NCBI GenBank assembly: GCA_018401695.1
Contig: JAGYKD010000001.1
Location: forward strand, 970,016-1,034,015
Direction: 5' to 3'
Length of the DNA: 64,000 nucleotides
Source: Flavobacteriales bacterium
Lineage (GTDB): Bacteria > Bacteroidota > Bacteroidia > CAIKAF01
Every line of letters starts with the position of its first letter. The stretch's first letter is position 1. The translations under genes and the position numbers were made by a program. The notes under the pieces were generated by a model. The model saw nothing but the letters and a program-made list of their open reading frames with translations. It did not search any database and was not told the origin of the DNA. This document shows positions 24,964-34,000 of this stretch, one piece after another.

Positions 24964-25443
24964 ATGAAATCCAAAATTGCTATCCAGCTCCTTGCTCTAA
25001 TCTTTCCTTTGGCCTTTGCCCTTAATGCCTGCGGTGGGGACGAAGAAGCCCAAGTTGAGTCAAACACCTTTACTATTTCAAATTGGCAGTCTACCGGCCA
25101 ACAGTGGTTTGCAGAGGTCTCTTATTCTGCCATTACCCAAGATATTATAAACCGAGGGGCCGTGTTGGTTTACATGCAGGTAAGCAGCGGCGCCTACAAT
25201 CAAGTACCTTTAACGTTCTACACCAACTCAAGTTACTCCACCACCATTGAGGTATCAACGTATGTTGGTGGCCTTACCTTGTTTTGGACGGACTCGGATC
25301 TTATACAGCCTGGAAATCCTGGCACACAACGCGCCAAAGTGGTTGTAATTCCTGCCGGCCCCTTGGAAGAGTGGGTGCATCAAAATCCTGAGGAGCTCCA
25401 GCACTTTAAAGAGGCTAGCAAAGCCTTGGGGCTAGAAAAATAA
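24964..25443 (+). CDS. Small lipoprotein of unknown function
   Basis: 159 residues from ATG 24964; the upstream track start overlaps the promoter. Signal MKSKIAIQLLALIFPLAFAL, then NACGG with the lipobox cysteine. The mature domain (WQSTGQQWFAEVSYSAITQD..GAVLVYMQVS..YNQVPLTFY..FWTDSDL) is beta-rich, without cysteines, and recalls small Bacteroidota periplasmic lipoproteins of unknown role. It has its own consensus promoter and a strong terminator, so it is monocistronic. Divergent from the XRE regulator. Confidence 0.78.
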   Translation: MKSKIAIQLLALIFPLAFALNACGGDEEAQVESNTFTISNWQSTGQQWFAEVSYSAITQDIINRGAVLVYMQVSSGAYNQVPLTFYTNSSYSTTIEVSTYVGGLTLFWTDSDLIQPGNPGTQRAKVVVIPAGPLEEWVHQNPEELQHFKEASKALGLEK

Positions 25444-25487
25444 CCCATAAATTCATTACTCATAAGTACAACAATTTAGATGGTTAG

Positions 25488-25532
25488 AAGGGAAGCAAAG
25501 GGTTGCCGCTTGGCAGCCCTTCCCTTTTTTTT
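25488..25532 (+). terminator. Strong intrinsic terminator of lipoprotein gene
   Basis: AAGGGAAG...CTTCCCTT outer stem with inner GGGTTGCC-GCTT-GGCAGCCC, followed by eight T's (25525-25532). Located 45 bases after the stop codon. Confidence 0.85.
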
Positions 25533-25549
25533 GGACGATTGTACATTCC

Positions 25550-25833
25550 GAGACTGTTGATGCGTTGCGTTTTCAAGGTTTTTTAATGCCGACCGTAGCG
25601 TCGGTGCAAATTAAGGCGCAGGCAAATAGAAAGGCCGCAGTTTACTAGTTGTAAATGAGGACCCGCTGACGCAAGGGTCAGGGCAAAATGCTTGATATTT
25701 GACTGCAACGCATACCCTGACGCTGCGGTCAGGACAGTTGCCCGAATAGCACATCAAGCTTTGCTGCAACGCATACCCTGACGCTGCGGTCAGGACAGGA
25801 TTGCCGCCAGACTAGCGTCGCATCAACAGTCTC
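25550..25833. repeat. 284-bp element bounded by 15-bp inverted repeats, with internal direct repeats
   Basis: GAGACTGTTGATGCG (25550-25564) recurs inverted as CGCATCAACAGTCTC (25819-25833). Inside, a 35-bp sequence ending CCTGACGCTGCGGTCAGGACAG occurs twice exactly (25703-25737 and 25764-25798), and each copy holds a palindromic CCTGAC-GCTGCG-GTCAGG. No protein is encoded. The shape is that of a miniature non-autonomous mobile or REP-like element; no target-site duplication is evident. The nearby 25444-25549 stretch holds only the terminator. Confidence 0.6.
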
Positions 25834-25960
25834 ATTCCTTGAACTAGCTGCTTTAAGCCATAAAAGAATACCGACCAAAGGAAAGGAGGAAAGATCCTTA
25901 TGCGGTTTTCTCCGGAATATGCAAGGTGGAGAAGCCAAAAGTGAATAGAGAAGATAGACG

Positions 25961-26117
25961 GCCCAGGGGCCGGTACGGAAAGCCCCCGGAAGCCAAGCGC
26001 CATGCATGCGGAACTACGGGCGTGGCGCGCAGCAAACGCCCCGGAGTTTCTTGCATGCATGCGTGCTTGGCGACGGGGCTTGAAGGGAGGGCCCGGTGCT
26101 TTGCAGGGCCCAAAAAA
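25961..26117 (+). repeat. GC-rich intergenic hairpin element, copy 3
   Basis: Lies just downstream of the recQ stop. The core GTGGCGCGCAGCAAAC is at 26022-26037. Arms 25990-26020 (AGCCAAGCGCCATGCATGCG..) and 26039-26072 (..GCATGCATGCGTGCTTGG) pair imperfectly. The end is GGGCCCAAAAAAA. The track ORFs across it on both strands are low-complexity shadows. Confidence 0.6.
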
Positions 26118-26134
26118 ATCAAGCAATAGAGGGC

Positions 26135-28327
26135 TTAATTGCCCATGTCGGAAATGAATTTTATGCGGACCAACTGCAACTCTTCTTCATCGTAGACGTC
26201 GCCGTATTCATCGCATAAGGCTTCGAGTGTGGCGTTTTCGGAGTTTCTAAGTATGTCGTACATGTCGTCCAGCTCATCTTCTTCCACCAGTTTGCCAAGG
26301 TAGTAGTCCAGGTCGAGCCGGGTGCCTGCATTCACCACCGAGTCCAATTCGTGCACCAGCTGTTCCATGTCAATGCCTTTGTTTCGTGCAAATACATCGA
26401 GCGGGATTTTGCGGTCCACGGCTTGAATAATAGCCACTTTCATGGCAGACTTATTGGCTACACTTTTGACGGCCAAGTCGTTGGGCCTGTCGATTTCGTT
26501 GTTTTCTACGTAGCTTTCAATGAGGTCAACAAAAGTCTTTCCAAATTTCATGGCTTTGCCTTCGCCTACCCCGGAAATTTGCTTTAGCTCTTGCAAGGTC
26601 ACCGGATATTGGGTGGCCATTTCTTCGAGGGTGGGGTCTTGAAAAACTACAAAAGGAGGAAGGTTGCGTTTTTTAGCCAAATCTTTTCTAAGGTCACGAA
26701 GCATGGATAGCAAAGTTTGGTCAAGGGCTCCGCCGCCTTTTCGTGCACTAAGGATTTCGTCTTGTTCGTCTTCGTCTTCAAAATCCCGATCTTTTACAAA
26801 GAAAATGGGTTCGGGCTTTTCGATGAATGCTTTTCCTTTTTGGGAAAGGTAAAGTGTGCCGTAATGTTCTATTTCTTTTTGAATGAGGTCGTGCACCAAG
26901 GCTTGGCGCACAATGCCCATCCAGAAGGCCTCTGATTCGTCGTTTCCTTTGCCAAACCAGTCCAGCGCGTCGTGTTTGTAGGATTTGGTGGCATTGTTGA
27001 GCTGCCCGGTAATGACTTGAACCAGGTGTTTGGGTTTAAACCGACCGGTTAACGATGCTAAGGTTTTGAGCATCAAATGTACTTGGGCCGATGCGTCGAA
27101 CTGCTGTTTTGGGTGGGCGCAATTGTCGCACATACCGCCGCAATCCTCGGCGGGGTAGTGTTCTCCAAAATAGTGAAGCAGCGCTTTGCGTCGGCAAGCG
27201 CCGGTTTCGGCAAAGGCCACCACCTCGTGGATTAGCAGTTTGTTGATTTCTTGTTCGGCAATGGGCTTGCCGGCCAGCAATTTTTCGAGTTTGAGGATGT
27301 CGTTGTAATCATAAAAAGCCACACAAATGCCTTCGCCTCCATCGCGGCCGGCCCTTCCGGTTTCTTGGTAGTAGCTTTCGAGGCTTTTGGGGATGTCGTG
27401 GTGGAGGATGTAGCGAATGTCGGGTTTGTCAATGCCCATGCCAAAGGCAATGGTGGCCACAATTACTTCTACCTCTTGGTGGAGGAATAAATCTTGGTGT
27501 CGGCTGCGGGTTTTGGAATCCATTCCGGCATGGTATGGAACGGCTTGAATGCCATTCACCTGAAGGGTTTCGGCGAGTTCCTCCACTTTTTTCCGGTTTT
27601 GGCAGTAAATAATGCCTGATTTGCCGGGGTGTTTTCGTATAAAGCGAATGATTTCGCGATTGATGTCTTTTTTGGGTCGGATTTCGTAATAGAGGTTGGG
27701 TCGATTGAAGGAATCCTTGAAAATGGTGGCATCGGTCATGCCTAGGTTTTTTAGGATGTCGTGCTGTACTTTGGGAGTTGCTGTGGCGGTTAAGGCAATG
27801 ATGGGCACGCGGTCAATTTCTTCAATAATGGGCCTTAATCGGCGGTACTCCGGTCGGAAGTCGTGGCCCCATTCCGAAATACAGTGGGCTTCGTCAATGG
27901 CAAAGAAGGAGATTTCAATAGACTGAAGAAACTGCACATTTTCTTCTTTGGTAAGCGATTCAGGAGCGACAAACAACATTTTGGTTAAGCCCGAAAGGAT
28001 ATCTGCCTTTACCCGTTCGCGCTCAGATTTAGATAGTGAGCTGTTAAAAAAGTGGGCAATGCCTTCTTGTTCGCCATAGCCGCGTATGGAGTCCACCTGA
28101 TTTTTCATTAAGGCAATTAAAGGACTCACAATAATGGCTGTGCCGGGACTTATGAGCGCAGGGAGCTGGTAGCAGAGGCTCTTTCCGCCTCCCGTAGGCA
28201 TAATTACAAAAGTGTCTTTGCCTTCCATTAAGCTCTCAATGATGGCTTCTTGTTGGCCTTTAAAGGTGTTGAAACCAAAAATGCGCTTTAGGTGATGGCT
28301 CAATTCCAAGTCAGCAACTTCTATCAT
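26135..28327 (-). CDS. recQ: ATP-dependent DNA helicase RecQ
   Basis: 730 residues from ATG 28327, preceded by AGAAGAG; the track start adds 29 residues without RecQ similarity. Superfamily 2 motifs in order: GQQEAI, PTGGGKSLCYQLP (Walker A), SPLIALMKNQVD, FFAIDEAHCISEWGHDFRPEY (DEAH box), LTATAT, YCQNRKKVEEL, ATIAFGMGIDKPDIR, QETGRAGRDG. Zinc-binding cysteines (GACRRK..CGGMCDNC), winged helix and HRDC (PPFVVFQDPTLEEMA) follow, plus a C-terminal extension of about 130 acidic residues (DELDDMYDILRNSEN). It unwinds recombination and stalled-fork intermediates. The extension is common in Bacteroidota RecQ. Confidence 0.95.
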   Translation of the reverse strand: MIEVADLELSHHLKRIFGFNTFKGQQEAIIESLMEGKDTFVIMPTGGGKSLCYQLPALISPGTAIIVSPLIALMKNQVDSIRGYGEQEGIAHFFNSSLSKSERERVKADILSGLTKMLFVAPESLTKEENVQFLQSIEISFFAIDEAHCISEWGHDFRPEYRRLRPIIEEIDRVPIIALTATATPKVQHDILKNLGMTDATIFKDSFNRPNLYYEIRPKKDINREIIRFIRKHPGKSGIIYCQNRKKVEELAETLQVNGIQAVPYHAGMDSKTRSRHQDLFLHQEVEVIVATIAFGMGIDKPDIRYILHHDIPKSLESYYQETGRAGRDGGEGICVAFYDYNDILKLEKLLAGKPIAEQEINKLLIHEVVAFAETGACRRKALLHYFGEHYPAEDCGGMCDNCAHPKQQFDASAQVHLMLKTLASLTGRFKPKHLVQVITGQLNNATKSYKHDALDWFGKGNDESEAFWMGIVRQALVHDLIQKEIEHYGTLYLSQKGKAFIEKPEPIFFVKDRDFEDEDEQDEILSARKGGGALDQTLLSMLRDLRKDLAKKRNLPPFVVFQDPTLEEMATQYPVTLQELKQISGVGEGKAMKFGKTFVDLIESYVENNEIDRPNDLAVKSVANKSAMKVAIIQAVDRKIPLDVFARNKGIDMEQLVHELDSVVNAGTRLDLDYYLGKLVEEDELDDMYDILRNSENATLEALCDEYGDVYDEEELQLVRIKFISDMGN

Positions 28328-28662
28328 ATACTCTTCTTCCTTGCGTGGTCTCCTTGGGTGCTGCCACACAAAATTACATCTTGTTTTTGGTGAAAACGCC
28401 AAAACCTTACCCATATTGGACGCATTATTTCACAATTTTCTATAAAGTTCAATTTAAGGAAAATACCGCTTTGGGACACTTTTTTTGCGCAAGAAATTGA
28501 ACTTTTTAGCTGTAGGAACACCGTTTTTTTGTGTATCACCCTGTTTTTAAGGCTTGTAGACTAAACAATATATGGTATGGCTATGCTGCATGGCCCCTTT
28601 TCCCTGCACCGTGCGGCAATCTACCGCCATAAAGCTAAAGCTAAACAGCAGGTTTTTAGCAG
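28328..28662. other. 335-bp intergenic region, no gene seen
   Basis: Between the S9 peptidase stop and the recQ start (both minus strand). It presumably carries the recQ promoter. No clear TAnnTTTG box, tRNA, hairpin terminator or repeat core is seen; the track ORF 28324-28539 is not credible. Confidence 0.5.
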
Positions 28663-30807
28663 TTAACGAAAAGACTTCCCGTTTACTCCTTTTAAATGCA
28701 AATCAAAATATCGGGTAATTTTTTCCATTAAATGCACCCGATCCTTTCCTCGAACGTTATGGGCATGGCTAGGATATAAAAAGAAATCTACCTGAGTTCC
28801 GGATTTTATGCAGGCCTCTACAAATTCCAAGGCATGTTGGGGTACTACGACATCGTCTTGGTAGCCGTGAATAATGAGTAGCGGGTTCTCTAAGCGGGCG
28901 GCGTTTTCCATGAGCGAAGTTTCGGCATAGCCTTTGGCATTTTCTTGGGGACTGTCCATATAGCGTTCCCCGTACATAACCTCATACCATTTCCAATCTA
29001 TAACCGGACCTCCGGCCACTCCGGCGGCGAAGGTTGCCGGGTATTTGGTCATGAGGGAAGTGGTCATAAATCCGCCAAAGCTCCATCCATGCACTCCTAT
29101 TCGAGTGGGGTCCACATAGCTTTGTTTTTTAAGCCAGGCCACTCCTGTCATTTGGTCTCGGCACTCTATTTTTCCCAGTTGCCGGTGAATGATTTCTTCA
29201 AAAGCCTTACCTCTATCGGCAGAGCCCCGGTTGTCTAAGGTAAACACCACATAGCCCCGCTGCGCCATATAATAATCCCACAAACGGCCACCACCTAACC
29301 AAGTATTGGTAACCATTTGCGCATGTGGCCCCCCATACACATAAACAATGGTTGGGTAACGTTCCCCTTCTTGCATGTTTTGGGGCTTTATAAGGCGTCC
29401 ATAAAGCGGCGTACCATTTCCTGCTTTCAATTCCACCATTTCCATTTCCGGAAGCCTAATGCCGGCGTCGTTGAATGGATTTTTAGCCTCCAAAAGGAGT
29501 TGCCTTACCGTACCATCGCTGCTAAGTATTTGGAATAGTCCGGGGTGTGCGGCCGATTCAAAGCTATGGGCCAAAAAGCGTCCTTGCGGAGACACCACAG
29601 CGCTGTTCCAGCCCGAAACACCGCTTATTTTTCGCTTTTTGTTCTTTTTTAAGGATACCGCATACACGTGGCGGTCTCTCGGGTCGGGCTCTGTACTTTG
29701 GTAATAAATTTCGCCGCCAAAGGCTCCGTAAAGCTCGGTAACTACAAAATCTCCTTGGGTTAACTGGCTTTGTAATTCTCCTTGGGTATTGTACAAATAC
29801 AAATGATTGTAGCCGTCTCTTTCGCTTTGCCAAACAAAGAGCTCCGGCTTTTCGGGAATAAAATACAAAGGGTGTTCGGGCTCTACCCAAGTCGTGTGGG
29901 TTTCGGTAAACAGCTCCCGCAACTTTTTTCCGCTTTCGGCATCGTAGACCTGCATAGATAGGCTGTCTTGCCCGCGGTTTAGAATACCCACATACATGTG
30001 CTTTCCTTCCGGCCCCCAAGTTACGGAGGTAAGGTATTGTTCTTTCGGGCCGGCCACATCCAAGGGGCGTTGCGAGCCATCCTTTAGATCATGAATACGA
30101 ATGCTTACTTCTTCCGATTTCATTCCGGCCATAGGATATTTTACGGCTTTTTGTGCTGCAATTCGGCGGTCTGTTGCCACCAGCGGATAGTCGGTTACCA
30201 TGGACTCGTCTTTTACATACCAGGCCAGTTTTTGGCCGTCTGAAGACCACCAAAGCCCCTTTTTGATACCAAATTCTTGCCGGTGCACGTAACCTGAACC
30301 GTGGGATACGCCCGCCTTTTTTTCGTCGGTAAGCCCCAATAAGCTTCCGTCCTTTTCGGCAATCCAAACGTTTTGTCCCATGGTAAAAGCGGTTCTGCCA
30401 CTGGCAGGATGCACTTCTATATTCTCGGCCTCCTTAGGCAAGTCGTAGGTATAAACCACCGAAGCCGTTTCAAGATTTATGAGCCACAAATCCAATCCCT
30501 GTTGAATAAACAGCAAATGAGGCTCAACCCATGCGTGCGAAAACGGAACGCTTTTGAATTCTTTGCCGGTGATTTGGGCTAAGCCCTCGGCCGTAAGCAG
30601 GGTGTCCGGGGCCTTTTTGGCGCTTGCTTCCCATAATACGCCGTCCTTCCAGGCACTTAATCGCTCACCGTCGCGCCACTGCATTTGATAAAAGGCATCC
30701 GGTCTAAAATCCATCCACTGACCCAGCGTGGCTTGCTGAATGTTGAGCTGCTGCGCCGCCGCAGAAAGGCTTAAGGCACAAAACAAGGCAAATACGCGTG
30801 TTTTCAT
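28663..30807 (-). CDS. S9 family prolyl peptidase, DPP-IV / prolyl-tripeptidyl type
   Basis: 714 residues with signal MKTRVFALFCALSLSAAAQ, so periplasmic or exported. The N-terminal two-thirds form an eight-bladed DPP-IV-type propeller containing SGYVHRQEFGIKKG, where Glu sits in the position that binds the substrate amino terminus. The C-terminal alpha/beta hydrolase carries the triad: Ser in GVHGWSFGGFMTT, Asp in HGYQDDVV and His in YPSHAHNV. It should cut Xaa-Pro di- or tripeptides from peptide N-termini, feeding amino acid uptake. The first Glu of the usual EE pair appears to be Gln. No T9SS tail. Monocistronic. Confidence 0.92.
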   Translation of the reverse strand: MKTRVFALFCALSLSAAAQQLNIQQATLGQWMDFRPDAFYQMQWRDGERLSAWKDGVLWEASAKKAPDTLLTAEGLAQITGKEFKSVPFSHAWVEPHLLFIQQGLDLWLINLETASVVYTYDLPKEAENIEVHPASGRTAFTMGQNVWIAEKDGSLLGLTDEKKAGVSHGSGYVHRQEFGIKKGLWWSSDGQKLAWYVKDESMVTDYPLVATDRRIAAQKAVKYPMAGMKSEEVSIRIHDLKDGSQRPLDVAGPKEQYLTSVTWGPEGKHMYVGILNRGQDSLSMQVYDAESGKKLRELFTETHTTWVEPEHPLYFIPEKPELFVWQSERDGYNHLYLYNTQGELQSQLTQGDFVVTELYGAFGGEIYYQSTEPDPRDRHVYAVSLKKNKKRKISGVSGWNSAVVSPQGRFLAHSFESAAHPGLFQILSSDGTVRQLLLEAKNPFNDAGIRLPEMEMVELKAGNGTPLYGRLIKPQNMQEGERYPTIVYVYGGPHAQMVTNTWLGGGRLWDYYMAQRGYVVFTLDNRGSADRGKAFEEIIHRQLGKIECRDQMTGVAWLKKQSYVDPTRIGVHGWSFGGFMTTSLMTKYPATFAAGVAGGPVIDWKWYEVMYGERYMDSPQENAKGYAETSLMENAARLENPLLIIHGYQDDVVVPQHALEFVEACIKSGTQVDFFLYPSHAHNVRGKDRVHLMEKITRYFDLHLKGVNGKSFR

Positions 30808-30847
30808 AGCTCAAATATAAGATACCCTACCCAAAGGTTTTGGTAGA

Positions 30848-30998
30848 TTTTTGTGGGGCCCTACTCCGGCCCTTGGCTTTACTCCCTTTGCTGCTGTCAC
30901 ATGGCCCTAGGGCTTGCGTGGGTTTGCTGCGCGCCACCTCCGCAGCCCAAGGGCCATGGACAGCAGCTGCAGGGCGGTACCGCCGCGGTCCGGGGGCC
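30848..30998 (-). repeat. GC-rich intergenic hairpin element, copy 4
   Basis: Core GTTTGCTGCGCGCCAC at 30922-30937 (the complement of copy 3). Arms 30889-30914 (TGCTGCTGTCACATGGCCCT..) and 30944-30971 (..GGGCCATGGACAGCAGC) pair almost fully. The minus-strand ends read GGCCCCCGGACCGCGG and GGGGCCCCACAAAAA, matching the GCGCCCCTGACCG...GGCGCCCCAAAAA layout of copy 5. Confidence 0.65.
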
Positions 30999-31035
30999 AA
31001 AAAAAAAGGCCGGACAAAAAGTCCGGCCTTTTTTT
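30999..31035 (-). terminator. Bidirectional intrinsic terminator
   Basis: GGCCGGAC-AAAAA-GTCCGGCC flanked by A9 and T7. It sits 16 bases past the stop of the giant surface-protein gene and, on the minus strand, has a nine-base U-tract. Confidence 0.9.
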
Positions 31036-31050
31036 ACAATTCTATGGAGT

Positions 31051-34000
31051 TTATTGCTTCACAAGTCGGGTGCTGTACACCTGACCATTGGCCTCCACTT
31101 GCAGTAGGTACACTCCTTTGGCTAGGCCAAGACTGCGTGCATCTACCGGCAATTGGTGTTGTCCGGCGGGCAACATGCCATAAGCATAGCTTGCCAAACG
31201 ACGTCCGGTAATGTCTACCAAGTTGGCTTGCAATTCGGTAGCACTTTCCAAGCTTACATTCAAGAAGGCCTCGCCATCGAATGGGTTTGGATATACCGTC
31301 ATGTGCAAACCGTTGGCCATTCCGTCTTCAAAGCTGAACACGTCTTTAGCAATTACGGAGTCGCATTGAGTGCTGGTGCAACCGTCTTTCTCTACCGTTA
31401 AACATACCCAATAGGTACCTGACTGGTTGTAGGTCTTAACGGGGTTAGGCAAGGTAGAGTTGGTGGTATCACCAAAGGTCCAGAAATGGTTGGCACCCAA
31501 TTGAGGTTGAATGGTGGTAAAGCTCAGCTGATTCACACCAAGGTTTATTCCACTCCAGTTGGCATCAGGCGTAGGCAAGATGTTCACTGTGGCGTTTTGC
31601 TGATCGGTGCAGCCTTCAGGCGTTTGAACCGTCAAGGATACCACATAGGCACCAGCCTGAGCAAAGGTGTAGCTTGGGTTCATTAGGGTGTCGGTTGCTG
31701 AACCGAAATCCCAGTTCCAAGAGCTTATGTTACCGCTTGACAAATCCTGGAAGTTTATGGCATCTCCGGAGCAACCGTTTTGGAAGAAGAAGTCTGCCGT
31801 AGGTTGCGCGTCGATGTTCACTGTTCCGGTTTGCTGTTGCACACAACCGTTTGCCGCTGTTACCGTAACTTGGTAGTTGTAGGTACCGGGGTTGTTAAAG
31901 TTGTAGCTTAAGCTTTGTCCGAACCCGTTGTTGGTTCCACCAAAGTTCCATTGGTAATTGCTTACCGGCAGGTTGGAAACGTAGGCGTCAAACTGAGCCG
32001 GGTTAGGGAAACAAGCCCCTTGTACCATCAACGAGTCAATTACCGGCAAGGCCTTCACTTGAACGTTTTGGGTTAAGGTGTCTGTACAACCGTCGGTTGA
32101 GCTCACCACCAATTGAACCGTGTAGTTTCCTGCAGAAGCATAGGTTTCTGAGGTGTTTTGACCGGTTCCGTTGTTGCCGTTGCCAAAGTCCCAGCTGTAG
32201 GCAGCAAGGGTTCCACCGCTAGGGATAGATGCCGCTGCACTCATTTGGGTAGCTAAGCCTTCACAAACAGAAGTTGCTGTGATTTGCTGAGCAATTGGGT
32301 TAGGAGCTATCATAACGGAAATAGGACCAAAGCTAGAGGCGCAACCATTGGCATCGGTACCCATAACGGAGTACTGACCGTTCATGGAAGCGTTATAGCT
32401 CATGCTGTTGGCTCCACTGATGTTTTGGCCGTTGTTCATCCATTGGTAGTTCACCGCACCGGAAGCATTCAATTGTACCTGGTTGCCGGAGCAAACAGTG
32501 GTTGCCCCTTGTGCGGCTGCACTTACTACCGGAGGAGCGGTTACTGCAATCAAAACAGTGTCTACACCGGTACAGTTTGCGTTGCTGAGGGTATAGGTAA
32601 CCTGAGCGGCTCCTGTACCTGCCAAAGCAGGGTCAAACAAACCGGAGCTGGAAGAGGCGATGCCATTTCCAAACCAAACGCCGCCACCATTTTGGCTGGT
32701 CAACAGACTTAGACCACCATTTTGACAAAGGTTTTGAGGCGCATTCAAAATGCTGGCATCCGGAGTTGGGTGTACCATTACCATTACAGAGTCCATGGCC
32801 ATACAACCATTTACGGTTACGCTGTATTGAACGGTGTTTTGACCCAGCAAGTTCATGGATGGGCTAAAGGTGCCGTTGCTTGTATTGCTGATTCCGTTGC
32901 CGGACCAAGTACCGCCGGAAGTTGCTGCGCTAAGGTTGGCAGGAGCATCTGCGGAGCAGAAAGCATTGACCGGGTTGATGGCAGCATTTGGGCTAGGATT
33001 CACCACAATGGCTAAGCTGTCCATGTCGGAGCAACCGGTGTTGGCATCCATAATATGGTAGTAAGCCATGTAACTACCCGGCATAATTGCTGTAGGATCA
33101 AAGACACCTAAGTTGTTGTCTACAATACCCATTCCAGACCACATACCCCCGCTGTTTTGACTTGCCAAGGTGTCGGTAAGGTCGTAATCGCAATAGGTAG
33201 GTGCTTGGCTGGTGATGCTGGCATCGGGACCTGCAACCACAGCCAGTTGAATAGAATCTGCATCGGAGCAGCCATTCACGGTAATGCTGTAGTTGATTTG
33301 GTTGTTGCCAATTTGAGCCTGAGTGGGGTCAAAAGCACCGGTTCCGTTGTTGGTGATGCCGTTTCCGGACCAAACACCACCCGAATCCGCCACTTGCAAG
33401 AAGAGCGCAGGATTTGTAGAGCAGAGTTGTCCCGGGTTTGTGATGCTGGCATCAGGAATAGGATTTACGGTAATTACCCCGAAATCGTAACGTGAAGGAC
33501 AGCCGCTGGCATCGTTGTATTTGGCATACACGGTGTCGGTTTGAGTTAAGGTTCCGGTGTTGTATGAAGTACCTAATCCCAGAAGGTTTCCGTTGGGTGC
33601 GTCATACCAGCCGTAAGTTCCGGAAGGACCGGTTGCGGTAAAGTTGTTGGAACCTGAGCCACAGAAGGTGGTATCTACAGAAACTACAGGAGCCTGCAAC
33701 GAGTCGATTTTGATGGCTGCCGGAATGCGGGCGCTGGCACAGGTAAGGATTTGGGTGTAAGAAAGTACAATTTGCCCATTCCCTGATTTAAAGCCTTGAG
33801 TGTGTGTGGTATTGTTGGTAAGCTGTGGGTTGGCATAGGAAGAGCCGCCGCCACCGCCGCCAAGTCCTCCACGGCCGCCGCCATACCAGCCGCCACCGCC
33901 ACCGCCGCCGTCAGAGCAGTCCGTGCTGGTGCCACCTTGGCCAAAACTACCATCGCCATCTGCGGTGCAGTTAGTACATTGTTGACGCGTACCACCTGCA

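Noticed and set aside
25729-26129. Overlapping ORFs on both strands in the 25.7-26.1 kb gap
   Set aside because: They lie in repeat DNA with palindromic content, have no consistent frame, no domain and no start context.
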